NCBI RefSeq assembly: GCF_024055795.1
Contig: NZ_JAMXMY010000008.1
Location: forward strand, 124,001-188,000
Reading direction: 5' to 3'
DNA length: 64,000 bases
Source: Actinoallomurus purpureus
GTDB lineage: Bacteria > Actinomycetota > Actinomycetes > Streptosporangiales > Streptosporangiaceae
A program made the position numbers and the translations under genes. Below, piece after piece: positions 8,565 to 17,784 of the stretch (within the stretch, counting starts at the first letter, position 1; every line of letters starts with the position of its first letter). Below the pieces are notes generated by a model, which did not search any database, had not been told where the DNA came from, and worked only from the letters and a program-made list of their open reading frames with translations.

Positions 8565-10100
8565 TCAGCCGATCGACTTGACGATCGCCTCGTCGAGGCC
8601 GGTGAAGGATGAAAGGTATTCGCGGCGCTCGGCTTTCAAACGCCCGACCATCGCGTCGTACTCCTCCATCCGGCCCTGCCGCTCGTACAGCCGCCGGGGC
8701 TGGAGGATCTCGATGTCATCGATGCCGGGCAGGGACGAGGCGATCTCGTACCCGAAGTCGGGATCGTCCTCCCACTCGATCGTGCCCTCGACGATGGCCT
8801 GCACGATCGCCGACGAGTGCGGGATCTTCACCTTCTTGGCGCGGTCGTCGCCCTCGCCGCCTCCGACGCGGCCGGTGTTGAGCACGAAGACCTTCATCTC
8901 GTGGCTGTCGAGCAGTTCGAGCATCCGGTTGCCCATGTCGGCCATGTCGCGGGGGAAGAAGGGGTTGGTCCCGGGCACCCGCAGGAACTTGCCCTCCTCG
9001 TCCTTGCCGCCGGCGCTCGTGCCCGTCGTCTCGCCGAGCATGAAGTACGCCGCCGCCTGCGCGCGGTCGAGCCGGGCCACACCCGGGACGATGTTCTCGT
9101 TGCGGTTGAGGATCAGCAGGAACTCGGCGGGCTCCACCTGGTCGGCCGGCCACGGGTCGACGTACTTGAACGGCCAGGTCGTCCGCCCGTTCTTGGTGCA
9201 GGAAGTGTCGAAGAAGTCGACCTTGCCGTCGGCGTCGACCGAGACGTTCTCCAGATAGGCGTCGGGCTTCACCGTGGCGTTGTAGATCGTCGGCTCGAAT
9301 TCGGGATCCAGGCCGAATGTCTTGGCGAAACAGCCGTTCTCGGTGGTGTGGACACGACCTCCCGGCATCAAGGCGATGAAGTCGTCCTGGACCGGCTTAC
9401 TGCCGAGCTGGGTGGTGAAAGTCGTCGTCGTCTTGCCGGTGCCCGACAGACCCACGATGAGCACCGTCTTGTTCTCACCGCCCACCGGGATCACTTTGCA
9501 TCCGGCGTGCAGGGAAAGGCCACCGCGCTCATAAACGATGTTGTTCCACATCCGCAGGCCGCCCTTCTTGGACTCCCCGAAGTAGTCCGAATTGAAGACC
9601 CGCGTGATGTCGGAATCGAGGTCGACGGCGATGAGCCGGTCGTTCGGGTAGCCCTCCATCGGAAGGTTCGGGGTGTACACGACGGTGGTGTCGGGGTCCC
9701 ACGTCGCCGGGTCGTAGGTGTCTTCGACCGGGTAGTAGAGCTGCTTCTGCATGCCGGCGATGTTGGCGTTCGACGCCTCGATGACCAGGCGGGCCCTGGT
9801 ACGGAAGCCGCGGTCGCTGCCGATGTAGCCGTCCACCACGACGACGTCCCGGCCTGCGAGGTAGGTGTCCTGCGCGCCGGCGACGCGGTCGTACTCCGCC
9901 CGGGTGATCGTCTGCTTGGTGCTGTTGGTGGAGTCGTCCACGATGTAGGTGGACTTGGCGCTCCGGCTGTCCACCCGGGCCTTCACGACGACGTTGCCGA
10001 ACTCGGTCACCTGGGAGTTGGGCATCTTCTCGGTGAGTTCACGCAGTCGGGCCGCGGTCGGATTCCACTCGACGGACCTGGCCTTGACCTCGTACGCCAC
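8565..10100 (-). CDS. pckA: Phosphoenolpyruvate carboxykinase, ATP-type fold
   Basis: It decarboxylates and phosphorylates oxaloacetate to PEP, the entry step of gluconeogenesis. The protein (511 aa) has the kinase-1a motif GLSGTGKTTT at about 217-226. The kinase-2/metal region (PVQDDFIALMPGG), YNATVKPDAYLENV, LNRNENIVPGVARL and a C-terminal LNTGRVGGG follow. All of these align with ATP-dependent PckA rather than the GTP enzyme (PckG) common in actinobacteria, although the P-loop tail departs from the usual TTLSTDP. Start GTG 10100 is preceded by GAAGGAG; the longer frame to 10181 is not supported. Its upstream region carries DasR-like repeats. Confidence 0.9.
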   Translation of the reverse strand: MAYEVKARSVEWNPTAARLRELTEKMPNSQVTEFGNVVVKARVDSRSAKSTYIVDDSTNSTKQTITRAEYDRVAGAQDTYLAGRDVVVVDGYIGSDRGFRTRARLVIEASNANIAGMQKQLYYPVEDTYDPATWDPDTTVVYTPNLPMEGYPNDRLIAVDLDSDITRVFNSDYFGESKKGGLRMWNNIVYERGGLSLHAGCKVIPVGGENKTVLIVGLSGTGKTTTTFTTQLGSKPVQDDFIALMPGGRVHTTENGCFAKTFGLDPEFEPTIYNATVKPDAYLENVSVDADGKVDFFDTSCTKNGRTTWPFKYVDPWPADQVEPAEFLLILNRNENIVPGVARLDRAQAAAYFMLGETTGTSAGGKDEEGKFLRVPGTNPFFPRDMADMGNRMLELLDSHEMKVFVLNTGRVGGGEGDDRAKKVKIPHSSAIVQAIVEGTIEWEDDPDFGYEIASSLPGIDDIEILQPRRLYERQGRMEEYDAMVGRLKAERREYLSSFTGLDEAIVKSIG

Positions 10101-10229
10101 GATCACTCCTTCGCACAGGGACACCCGATGGGTTGATGGTCGGGATTTGGTGAGTGTACCCACACGAGGCATTTTGAACATCCCCCCGTCAAGCAGATCT
10201 CAACGGGGGGAAGGTCGTTTAGGGGGCAT

Positions 10230-10282
10230 TGGTTTAGACCTTTGGATTAGACCAATGGATTAGACCTTTGGACTAGACCGAG
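10230..10282. promoter_or_regulatory. Four tandem 13-bp repeats resembling DasR operators, upstream of pckA
   Basis: Units GGTTTAGACCTTT (10231), GGATTAGACCAAT (10244), GGATTAGACCTTT (10257) and GGACTAGACCGAG (10270) are exactly 13 bp apart. With the T before each, they match the palindromic dre core TGGTCTAGACCA at 10, 10, 9 and 10 of 12 positions. The array is 130-180 bp upstream of pckA, in an unusually A+T-rich stretch, and just beyond the 3' end of the next gene. Confidence 0.55.
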
Positions 10283-10357
10283 CGGCAATTCTTGTTTGTT
10301 TCACGCGTGTTTCCGATTTCCTCGAAGTCGGTCGGCCGGACACGGAGGGGCCGCGGG

Positions 10358-10882
10358 TCAGACCTGGGGGCCGGCGGCCCGCGCGCGCTCCACGTGCAGG
10401 AGCGCGTCCCGCAACTCGGCCAGCCACTCGTCGGCGTTCTTCCCGACGAGACGGACGCACCAGGCGAGCGCGTCACTGCGGCTGCGCGCGACACCCGCGT
10501 CGACCAGCGTGTCGAGAACCCTCCGCTCAGGCTGGCGGAGGCGGGTCATCACGGGCACGGACAGCGTGGTGAACATGACCTTCTCATCGGCGCACTCCAC
10601 GCCCCAGGAGACCTTCCGGGCGAAACGGTGCTCGGCCTCCCGGGCGATGGCGACCCGGTGTTCCCGCGTGTCCTCGCGAAAACGCTGGATCTGGCCGGCG
10701 ACGGCCTCGGACCGCTCGGCCTCGGAGGCACCCTCGGCGACCTCAGGTTCAGCCAACCGGCCGATGACGCCGATCTCCTCCCGGTCGAGGACGACCCGGG
10801 GCGGCCCCTCGAACCACTCATCGGGCAGCCGCCCGGAGAACCAACCGCGGAGCTTCTCCTCCGCACCTTCCGTAGTAGTCAT
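10358..10882 (-). CDS. Hypothetical protein, possible DNA-binding C-terminal helix pair
   Basis: Family not recognised. The 174-aa protein is acidic at the N-terminus (LRGWFSGRLPDEWFEGPP, VVLDREEIGVIGRL) and has a charged helix rich in Arg and Glu. A C-terminal segment, VLDTLVDAGVARSRSDALAWC, resembles the helix-helix part of ribbon-helix-helix antitoxin-type repressors. ATG 10882 is chosen because the frame before it lies inside a 24-bp perfect palindrome, a natural autoregulatory operator. It is divergent from the MFS exporter. A role as its regulator or as an antitoxin-like protein is inference. Confidence 0.6.
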   Translation of the reverse strand: MTTTEGAEEKLRGWFSGRLPDEWFEGPPRVVLDREEIGVIGRLAEPEVAEGASEAERSEAVAGQIQRFREDTREHRVAIAREAEHRFARKVSWGVECADEKVMFTTLSVPVMTRLRQPERRVLDTLVDAGVARSRSDALAWCVRLVGKNADEWLAELRDALLHVERARAAGPQV

Positions 10883-10901
10883 GTAATCATGATTACATGA
10901 C
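10878..10901. promoter_or_regulatory. 24-bp perfect palindrome over the start codon of the hypothetical gene
   Basis: The left half GTCATGTAATCA (10878-10889) is matched by its exact complement in 10890-10901. It covers the ATG at 10882 and the ribosome-binding region, so a bound repressor would block both transcription and access to the start. It lies 31 bp from the -35-like TTGACA of the divergent MFS gene. Confidence 0.75.
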
Positions 10902-10931
10902 ATCGCGCGGTCGCCAAGAGCGGATGCCAGG

Positions 10932-10961
10932 TTGACAGAAACCCCCTTATGGGAGTTACTT
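10932..10961 (+). promoter_or_regulatory. Probable sigma-70 type promoter of the MFS exporter
   Basis: TTGACA (10932-10937) is followed 18 bp later by TTACTT (10956-10961). The GTTGACA at 10931 and TGTCAAC at 10970-10976 also form a spaced inverted repeat around the -10, a possible TetR operator. Confidence 0.5.
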
Positions 10962-10997
10962 TCATTTCATGTCAACATCCAGATGGTGGTAACTGTC

Positions 10998-12527
10998 ATG
11001 AACTCTCTTGGAGTCCGCCGTTGGTGGGTGCTCGGCGCACTCGTCGTCATCCTGCTCGCCGTAGGCCTCGACCTGACCGCGCTCAACGTCGCCCTGCCGA
11101 CACTGTCGGCACAGCTGGGCGCCGGCACGACCGCACTGCAGTGGATCGTCGCCTCGTACACACTGGTCTCGGCGACCCTGCTCATTCCGGCCGGGCTGAT
11201 CGGCGACCGGTACGGCCGTAAGAAGACGCTGCTCGCCGGCCTCGCGCTATTCCTGGCCGGCTCGGTGATCGCCACACTCGTCTCCAGCCCCGCCGGCCTG
11301 ATCACGGCCCGCACGCTCATGGGCGTCGGCGCGGCGGCCATCACTCCGCTCGCCATGTCGGTGCTCCTCGTCGTCTTCCCTCCCGAGGAACGGCCGAAGG
11401 CGCTCGCGGCCTGGGCCGGCGCATCCTTCCTCGGCCTGCCGCTCGGCCCGATCATCGGCGGTTACCTGCTCGACCACTTCTGGTGGGGCTCGATCTTCTT
11501 CATCAACATCCCCGTCGCCGCGGCGGCCCTCATCCTGGGTCTCATCCTGATCCCGGAGTCGCGCTCCTCCTCCGCTCCCCGTCCGGACTTCGCCGGTCTC
11601 CTGCTGTCGACCGCCGGCCTGATCGCGCTCGTGTACGGCACCATCCAGGAGAACGAGTACGGCTGGTCGAGCCCGGCCGTGTGGGGCGTGATGACGGCCG
11701 GCGCGATCGTCGTCGTGGCCTTCGTGGCCTGGACCCGTCGCGCCCGCCACCCGCTGATCGACCTGACCCTCTTCGCCGACCGGCGGTTCACCGGCGGGGT
11801 CGTCCCGGCCACCCTGATGACCTTCGCCATGTTCGGTGTGCTCTTCGTCGCCCCGCAGTACTTCCAGGCCGTGCTCGCGACCAGCCCGCTGGGGTCGGGG
11901 CTCCGGCTGCTGCCCCTCATCGGCGGCCTGCTGGCGGGCTCCCGGATCAGCGCGCTCCTCGTCAGGCGGCTCGGCGCGCGCGTCACCATCGCCGCCGGGA
12001 GCCTGGTGATGACCGCCGGAATGGTCATCGGCACGACCACCACGGCCGGGTCGGGCTACGGCCTCGCCGCCGCCTGGCTGACGGTCGCGGGCCTGGGGAT
12101 GGGCCTGATGCTCCCCGCCTCGATGACCGCGGCCCTGAGCGCTCTGTCGGCCGAACAGGCGGGCGTCGGCTCCGCCGTCCTCATGACCGTCCGTCTCGTC
12201 GGAGGGGCCTTCGGAGCCGCCGTGCTGGGCAGCGTGCTGTCCTCCGGCTACCGCGGGCACGTCGACGTGGCCGGGCTGCCGCCTTCGGCGGCCGAGGCGG
12301 CGAGGGCCAAGGTCGGTGGCGGCCTCGCGGTGGCCGAGCGCCTGCACGACCCCCGACTGCTCCACTCGGCGCGGGCGGCGTTCACGCACGGGATGGACCT
12401 CACCCTCGTGGCCGGTGCGGGGATCATGGCGGCCGCCGCGATCCTCGCCGTGATCCTCCTGCCGCGTCGAGATGCCACCGCGCCCACGGGTAACGGACAA
12501 TCGACTCATGAGTACGCCTCCGCTTGA
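10998..12527 (+). CDS. MFS drug exporter, DHA2 (14-TM) family
   Basis: A proton-coupled multidrug exporter of 509 aa with about 14 hydrophobic segments. It has LDLTALNVALPTLSAQL in TM1 (family motif D1), the loop 2-3 motif GDRYGRKKTLL, and the antiporter motif C-like GPIIGGYLL in TM5. Start ATG 10998 gives a normal N-terminus (MNSLGVRRWW). The longer frame from 10932 begins at the -35 hexamer and is unlikely. Its 3' end overlaps the TetR gene by 20 bp, so the two form an operon, and the regulator probably represses it. Confidence 0.9.
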   Translation: MNSLGVRRWWVLGALVVILLAVGLDLTALNVALPTLSAQLGAGTTALQWIVASYTLVSATLLIPAGLIGDRYGRKKTLLAGLALFLAGSVIATLVSSPAGLITARTLMGVGAAAITPLAMSVLLVVFPPEERPKALAAWAGASFLGLPLGPIIGGYLLDHFWWGSIFFINIPVAAAALILGLILIPESRSSSAPRPDFAGLLLSTAGLIALVYGTIQENEYGWSSPAVWGVMTAGAIVVVAFVAWTRRARHPLIDLTLFADRRFTGGVVPATLMTFAMFGVLFVAPQYFQAVLATSPLGSGLRLLPLIGGLLAGSRISALLVRRLGARVTIAAGSLVMTAGMVIGTTTTAGSGYGLAAAWLTVAGLGMGLMLPASMTAALSALSAEQAGVGSAVLMTVRLVGGAFGAAVLGSVLSSGYRGHVDVAGLPPSAAEAARAKVGGGLAVAERLHDPRLLHSARAAFTHGMDLTLVAGAGIMAAAAILAVILLPRRDATAPTGNGQSTHEYASA

Positions 12528-13125
12528 ACGGTCTCTCGAACAACGCCTCGGCCTGCGCGAACGGAAGAAGCTGAAGACCCGGCGTTCCATCCAGGAGCAC
12601 GCGCTCCGGCTCTTTCTGGAACAGGGCTACGACGCGACGACCGTCGAGCAGATCGCCGAGGCGGCGGAGGTGTCGCCGAGCACGTTCTTCCGGTACTTCC
12701 CGACGAAGGAAGACGCCGTCCTCACCGATGAGTACGACCCGTGGATGCTCCAGATCCTCCGCGAGCAACCCCCGGAGCTGTCCCCCGTGGAGGCGCTCCG
12801 CACCATGCTGCGCGAGACCATGGGGACGATGATCGCCGGTGAACGACAGCGGATCCTCGATCGGGGCCGCCTGATGCTGTCGGTCCCGGCCCTGCGCTCC
12901 CGTCAGTGGGAGCAGACCAGGGCCACCCAACGGGCGATCGTCGAGGCCCTCGCCGAGCGGGTCGGCCGTCCGGCGGGCGACTTCGAGCTTCAGGCGTTCG
13001 GGGCGGCGCTGATCGCCGTCTGGGAGACGGCGGTCCTGGCCTGGGTGTACAAGGACGGCGAGGAGGACATCCTGGAACTGCTCGACCGCGGCCTCGACTT
13101 CCTCGCCGCCGGGTGCCCCCTCTGA
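12508..13125 (+). CDS. TetR-family transcriptional regulator
   Basis: A 205-aa repressor. The N-terminal helix-turn-helix is classic (RRSIQEHALRLFLEQGYDATTVEQIAEAAEVSPSTFFRYFPTKED in sequence terms, about residues 25-70). The C-terminal ligand-binding domain is all-helical and of the type seen in actinomycete AcrR-like regulators. ATG 12508 lies inside the end of the MFS gene. This overlap means translational coupling and makes the exporter its obvious target. The spaced inverted repeat at the MFS promoter is a candidate operator. Confidence 0.93.
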   Translation: MSTPPLERSLEQRLGLRERKKLKTRRSIQEHALRLFLEQGYDATTVEQIAEAAEVSPSTFFRYFPTKEDAVLTDEYDPWMLQILREQPPELSPVEALRTMLRETMGTMIAGERQRILDRGRLMLSVPALRSRQWEQTRATQRAIVEALAERVGRPAGDFELQAFGAALIAVWETAVLAWVYKDGEEDILELLDRGLDFLAAGCPL

Positions 13126-13127
13126 CC

Positions 13128-13155
13128 GCCGCGCGTCGCCTCCGCGGCGCGCGGC
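13128..13155. terminator. Weak hairpin between convergent TetR and NlpC/P60 genes
   Basis: GCCGCGCG (13128-13135) pairs with CGCGCGGC (13148-13155) in the 37-bp convergent gap. The stem is short and has no T-run. Confidence 0.4.
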
Positions 13156-13162
13156 GCGAGTG

Positions 13163-14317
13163 TCAGGCCTTGGTGCCGGCGAGCTGGGGATTGACCCGGA
13201 TGGCGCCCCAGAAGTTGTTCAGGTAGACGTCCTGGATCTGGATCAGAGTGCCGGTGTGCCGCGCGACGACCATCTTGTTGTTGCCGAGGTAGATCGCGAT
13301 GTGCGAGACGCCGTTGAAGGTGGGGTCGTTCTTCCAGGTGAGCAGGTCGCCCGGCTGGGCCTGGCTGAACGGCAGCCGCCAGCCGGTGAACGCCTGGATG
13401 TCGGCCGTGCGCGGCATCCTGATGCCGGCCTTGGCGAAGGCGTACTGCACGAGGCCGGAGCAGTCGTAGCCGCCCTCGCGGTCGGACTCACCACCCCAGA
13501 CGTACGGCATGCCGATTTTGGACTCGGCGGCCTGGATGACCGTGCTGACCTGCGTCGCGGTCAGCACGCGGCCCGGAGCACCAGCCGTGCCCCCGGGAAG
13601 GGTCGGGCCGTCGAACCGCGACTCGAGCGTGGCCATCTTGGCGCCCTTGGGAAGGAGCTCGGCCAGCTGTTTACGGAGCTTGGCGAGGTTCGCGTGCGGG
13701 GCGCTGACGAGCAGGGCGTTGCCGGAGGGCATGCCGATCGTCTGCGCGGTGTAGTGCGAGACCACCGCGTCGACCTGGTCGATGCCCATCGTGGCGTACG
13801 CGCCGACGCGCACGGACGTCTGGTGCGTCTGCCCGCCGATCTGCGTCTGGGACGCCAGCGGGATGCCGCCGTCCTGCCCCATGGTGAAGGAGATCGCGAC
13901 GTCGCCGCCCGCGACGTTGTTCCACAGGGCGTCGGACTTGGCGCTCGCCTCGGGAGTGTAGGCCCGGAACGTCGACGGCTCGACGCCCAGGATGCCCACG
14001 CGCTTGCCGCCCACCAGCGCGCGCGCCGCGTCGACGACCTCCACGGCGTTGACGCCCTTCGTCTGGCGGACCTTCTCGATCGCGTCGGCGGGCAGCGTCT
14101 GCGGGGAGGCGACCAGAAGGTGCGGTGTGACCGTCTTCTGGAGCGCCGCCACCCGATAACTGGTGCTCTGCGCCGCGGCCACGTAACGCCCGCCGGCGAG
14201 TGGCACCGCCGGGGGCTGCAGCGGCCCGGCGAGCACGATCGCGATGTCGGCGGCGATGGTGGTGGCCAGTGAAACGCCGACGACCGTCGGCAGCATGCGG
14301 CGGCTCGGCCAGCGCAC
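13163..14317 (-). CDS. Secreted NlpC/P60 peptidoglycan endopeptidase
   Basis: A 384-aa exported cell-wall hydrolase that would cut stem peptides. An N-terminal signal anchor (TVVGVSLATTIAADIAIVLAG) is followed by about 200 residues without a family I recognise. The C-terminal NlpC/P60 domain has catalytic Cys286 in GGYDCSGLVQYAF, His339 in GVSHIAIYLG and a third polar residue His354. The family's YVWGG entry motif is also present. Start GTG 14317 has GAGGGAGGG upstream. It is convergent with the TetR gene. It acts on the same substrate as the transglycosylase-like trio but is encoded separately. Confidence 0.92.
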   Translation of the reverse strand: MRWPSRRMLPTVVGVSLATTIAADIAIVLAGPLQPPAVPLAGGRYVAAAQSTSYRVAALQKTVTPHLLVASPQTLPADAIEKVRQTKGVNAVEVVDAARALVGGKRVGILGVEPSTFRAYTPEASAKSDALWNNVAGGDVAISFTMGQDGGIPLASQTQIGGQTHQTSVRVGAYATMGIDQVDAVVSHYTAQTIGMPSGNALLVSAPHANLAKLRKQLAELLPKGAKMATLESRFDGPTLPGGTAGAPGRVLTATQVSTVIQAAESKIGMPYVWGGESDREGGYDCSGLVQYAFAKAGIRMPRTADIQAFTGWRLPFSQAQPGDLLTWKNDPTFNGVSHIAIYLGNNKMVVARHTGTLIQIQDVYLNNFWGAIRVNPQLAGTKA

Positions 14318-14527
14318 GGCACCCTCCCTCGTCCCCAGTGCGTTGTACGACTATGACCTACGAGGGCGATGGTCGTCCAGATGCCCATGTGCCTCGTCGG
14401 CCACTGGTGTTCGCCCGCCGGCGGTCCGTCCGGGCGCTCGTTCTGAGGTAACACGGCCGAAACGCAAAGATCAAGCCCGTGGCGGTCAATATTGACAGGA
14501 ATTCCAATGAGCCGTGGCGGGCGGGGG

Positions 14528-16516
14528 TCACCCCCGAGCGGAATCCCGGATCTGTTCCTGGAGGGCGCCGACCTCCGTGACCGGGAGCCGGCAGGTGAAG
14601 TCGCGGCAGACGTACGCGGCGGGCCTGCCGTCGACGGGTGTCCGCCCGTCCAGCAGGGGCACCCCCGAGCCGACGGCGACCACCGCGGGCAGCGGGCTGA
14701 GCAGCGCCGCCCGGTGCAGCTCCCGTGTCCGCGGGTCGTCCGCCGGACCCGCGATGGCGATCTCCAGCGGGCCGGCGAGGGCCGCCTCCGCGACCGCGAG
14801 CCCCCATCCCGCGAAGCGGGAGTGGCGCTGCGCGAGGGGCGTCACCGGGCCCAGAGCGGCCAGGGCCGCCTCCCGGTGCCTGGCCGAACCGGTGAGCGCG
14901 GCGTACGACAGCAGCGCGCCCGCCGCCGCGAACCGGCCGGACGGCGTGGCGTTGTCAGTGGGGTCCTGCGGACGCTTCCACAGGCGCTCGGCGTCGTCGG
15001 CGGTGTCGTAGAAACCGCCGCGCCGGTCGGCGAACCGCTCCAGGACCACGTCGAGCAGTTCCCCGGCGAACCGCGCGTGGCCGGCCTCGCCCGTCACTCC
15101 GTGCAGCGCGATGAGCCCCTCCGCGAGGTCGGCGTAGTCCTCCAGGACGCCGGCGTTGGTTCCGGCGCCGCCCGCCCGTGAGGTCCGCAGCAGCCGCCCG
15201 TCCCGCCAGTGCGTCTCGCGCAGCAGCCGGACCGCCTCCTCGGCGGCGGCGACGAGATCCGGCCGGCCGAAGTACGCGCCGCACTCGGCGAGGGCAGCGA
15301 TCGCCAGGCCGTTCCAGGCGGCGACGACCTTGTCGTCACGTCCCGGCGGGACCCTTCGGGACCGCGCGTCGAGCAGCGCGGCGCGGATGCGCGTGTACCG
15401 CTCGCCGTCGTCGGGGTCCGCACGCAGTTGCAGGACCGACGTGCCGTGCTCGAACGTTCCCGTCCCGGTCACCCCGAACAGCCTCGCGGCGTACGCCCCG
15501 TCGTCCTCGCCCAGCACCTCGGTGAGCTCCCCGGGCGTCCAGACGTAGTACGCGCCCTCCTCGAGGCGGCCCTCGGCGTTCTCGCTGTCGGCGTCGAGGG
15601 CACTGGCGAACCCGCCCTCCGGCGTGCGCAGATCCCGCACCATCCAGTCGCAGGTCTCCAGGGCGACGCGGCGGGCGAGCGGACCGCCGGTCAGCCGCCA
15701 CCAGTGCGCGTATACGCGGGCCAGCAGGGCGTTGTCGTACAGCATCTTCTCGAAGTGCGGCACCACCCAGCGCTCGTCCACCGAGTAGCGGGCGAATCCC
15801 CCGCCCAGCTGGTCGTACATGCCGCCCCGCGCCATCGCGTCGAGCGTGCCCTCGGCCATCGCCGGGCCGTCGCCGCCCCGCGCGGCGTGGCGGAGCAGGA
15901 ACTCCAGCACCATGGACGGCGGGAACTTCGGTGCCGCGCCGAACCCGCCGTTCGCGTCGTCGAACGAGCGCGCCAGGTCGCGTACCGCGACATCGAGCAC
16001 CTGCGGCTCCGGGGCGCCCTCGCCACCGAGGGCCGCCGGGCCGGCGAGCGCGCTCACGACCTTCTGCCCCTGGGCGATCACATCGTCGCGCTTGTCCCGC
16101 CAGGCCTGGGCCACCGCGCGCAGAAGCTGCTGGAAGTGCGGCCGGGGGAAGTAGGTGCCGCAGTAGAACGGCTCGCCGCCGGGTGTGATGAAGACGGTCA
16201 TCGGCCAGCCGCCCTGGCCCGTCATCGCCTGGGTGGCCTCCATGTACACCGCGTCGACGTCGGGGCGCTCCTCGCGGTCCACCTTGACGCTGACGAACAG
16301 CTCGTTCATCAGCCGCGCGGTCTCCTCGTCCTCGAAGGACTCGTGCGCCATCACGTGGCACCAGTGACAGGCGGAGTAGCCGACGCTGAGCAGGATCGGC
16401 ACGTCCCTGCGGCGCGCCTCCTCGAACGCCTCGTCCCCCCACGGGAACCAGTGGACGGGGTTGTCCGCGTGCTGCAACAGGTACGGGCTCGTGGCGTCCC
16501 TCAGTCGATTCATCAT
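14528..16516 (-). CDS. YyaL/DUF255 thioredoxin-fold protein
   Basis: A 662-aa protein of the YyaL / spermatogenesis-associated 20 family. It begins with a thioredoxin-like domain ([18 protein letters not shown], then CHWC at residues 50-53, then [12 protein letters not shown]). An (alpha/alpha)6-barrel glycoside-hydrolase-like domain follows ([61 protein letters not shown]). The biochemical role of the family is not established. ATG 16516 or the adjacent ATG 16513 is the start; the frame upstream is an antisense shadow. It is divergent from the next gene. Confidence 0.92.
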   Translation of the reverse strand: MMNRLRDATSPYLLQHADNPVHWFPWGDEAFEEARRRDVPILLSVGYSACHWCHVMAHESFEDEETARLMNELFVSVKVDREERPDVDAVYMEATQAMTGQGGWPMTVFITPGGEPFYCGTYFPRPHFQQLLRAVAQAWRDKRDDVIAQGQKVVSALAGPAALGGEGAPEPQVLDVAVRDLARSFDDANGGFGAAPKFPPSMVLEFLLRHAARGGDGPAMAEGTLDAMARGGMYDQLGGGFARYSVDERWVVPHFEKMLYDNALLARVYAHWWRLTGGPLARRVALETCDWMVRDLRTPEGGFASALDADSENAEGRLEEGAYYVWTPGELTEVLGEDDGAYAARLFGVTGTGTFEHGTSVLQLRADPDDGERYTRIRAALLDARSRRVPPGRDDKVVAAWNGLAIAALAECGAYFGRPDLVAAAEEAVRLLRETHWRDGRLLRTSRAGGAGTNAGVLEDYADLAEGLIALHGVTGEAGHARFAGELLDVVLERFADRRGGFYDTADDAERLWKRPQDPTDNATPSGRFAAAGALLSYAALTGSARHREAALAALGPVTPLAQRHSRFAGWGLAVAEAALAGPLEIAIAGPADDPRTRELHRAALLSPLPAVVAVGSGVPLLDGRTPVDGRPAAYVCRDFTCRLPVTEVGALQEQIRDSARG

Positions 16517-16592
16517 CTTCACCGTATCCACGCGGCCTGGCGGGTTCGCGGGCACTGACCCTCTTGAGGACTTAACCTGTCGGCAGAGTCCA

Positions 16593-16991
16593 ATGACGGT
16601 CGGAGTGTGCACAGTGGACCCGCTCTCGGTATCAGCGCTCGTCACTCTCCTGTCGAAGATCTTCGACGGGACCACCGACAAGGTCGGTGAGCAACTGTGG
16701 GACAACCTGACCTCGGTCGTGCGGCGCGCCTTCGGCCGCCGCAGCACCTCCGTCGAGGCGGCCAAGCGCCTCGGTGAGCGACCGGGCGACCCGGACTCGA
16801 TCAGGGCACTGGCCGACGCGCTCATCGCCGACTCCGCCCGCGACCCGCAGGGAGCCGTCCAGGTCCGCCACTGGCTGGCCCAGGCGGAGCGCGCCATCGC
16901 CCAAGACGAGGCCGTCCGCAACACCGTCACCGGCAACGTCCACGGCAACGTCGTCCAGGCCCGCGACATCCACGGCGACATCACCTTCTGA
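16593..16991 (+). CDS. Small protein with C-terminal [13 protein letters not shown] motif
   Basis: A 132-aa protein with no signal peptide. The helical N-terminal two thirds ([47 protein letters not shown]) end in a short beta-type repeat reading [19 protein letters not shown] then ITF. Similar VVQA-D-I-G tails recur at the ends of actinobacterial proteins linked to signalling or NTPase conflict modules; that link is from memory and the function is unknown. ATG 16593 is the best start, and GTG 16614 is possible. It is divergent from the YyaL gene with only about 76 bp between the starts. Confidence 0.7.
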   Translation: MTVGVCTVDPLSVSALVTLLSKIFDGTTDKVGEQLWDNLTSVVRRAFGRRSTSVEAAKRLGERPGDPDSIRALADALIADSARDPQGAVQVRHWLAQAERAIAQDEAVRNTVTGNVHGNVVQARDIHGDITF

Positions 16992-17163
16992 GGGGCCTCT
17001 CCACGTGGCCAGGTGACGTCGGCCGGGTGGTTCCCGGTCTTCGCGTCGGACGAAGCCGGCATCGACCTGTTCCTCGGGCGGTGAGGCCGTCGACGAGATC
17101 GTGGAGCAACCTTTCAGCCAGGCCGAAGGCGGGCTCCAGGAAGATCGGCCATCATCGCGGCCC

Positions 17164-17712
17164 ATGCGAATTCTCCATGGCGGAGCGATGCTGGCGTCGG
17201 TGGCCGCGTTGTTCCTCTGCGCCGGCTGCGGGTCCTCCGGCGGCAAGGCGGCGGCCTCGCCGTCCGGGTCGGCCGGAACGGCGGGTGCCGGCGGCTTCGC
17301 GGCGTACGCCGCCTGCCTGCGACAGCATGGCGCCAACGTCCCGACGGCCCGTCCCAGTGGCCGGCCCTCCGGTCAGGCCGGGCAGCGAGGCGGTGGTTTC
17401 GGTGGCGGCCTGGGCGGGGCCGGCCAGGAGGCCCGGGACGCCTGCCGGTCACTCGCCCCCCAGGGACAGCGCCAGGGCATGCAGGAGATGCAGGCGTTCC
17501 GCAGCTGCCTCACGGATCACGGCGTGACGCTTCCGACCCCGACGCCGGGAGCCGCGCGCACACCGGGTGCCGGCCGTACGCCCGGCGTCCGCCGCTCTCC
17601 GGGCATGGGCTTCCTCGGCGGGCTCAAGACCACCGATCCGAAGATCGCCAAGGCGCTGAAAACCTGCCGTCCGCTCCTTCCGAGCTCCTCTCCCCGTCCG
17701 TCGGCGAACTGA
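17164..17712 (+). CDS. Secreted lipoprotein, Gly/Pro-rich
   Basis: A 182-aa lipoprotein. The signal MRILHGGAMLASVAALFLC ends in a lipobox-like LCAGC. The mature part has two CLRQHG / CLTDHG-type motifs (YAACLRQHGANVP and FRSCLTDHGVTLP), each followed by a later cysteine, separated by Gly-rich and Pro/Thr-rich linkers. Such duplicated YAACMRENGV-type lipoproteins often sit next to MacB-like exporters in actinomycetes, as here, but the function is unknown. ATG 17164 starts the signal peptide directly. It converges with the ABC exporter operon. Confidence 0.75.
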   Translation: MRILHGGAMLASVAALFLCAGCGSSGGKAAASPSGSAGTAGAGGFAAYAACLRQHGANVPTARPSGRPSGQAGQRGGGFGGGLGGAGQEARDACRSLAPQGQRQGMQEMQAFRSCLTDHGVTLPTPTPGAARTPGAGRTPGVRRSPGMGFLGGLKTTDPKIAKALKTCRPLLPSSSPRPSAN

Positions 17713-17784
17713 GCCGTCGGCGATCCCGGTCCGCCCCCGGCGTCGGCGGGCGGAACGGGATCGCCGGCGTCCTCGTGTCGCGCC

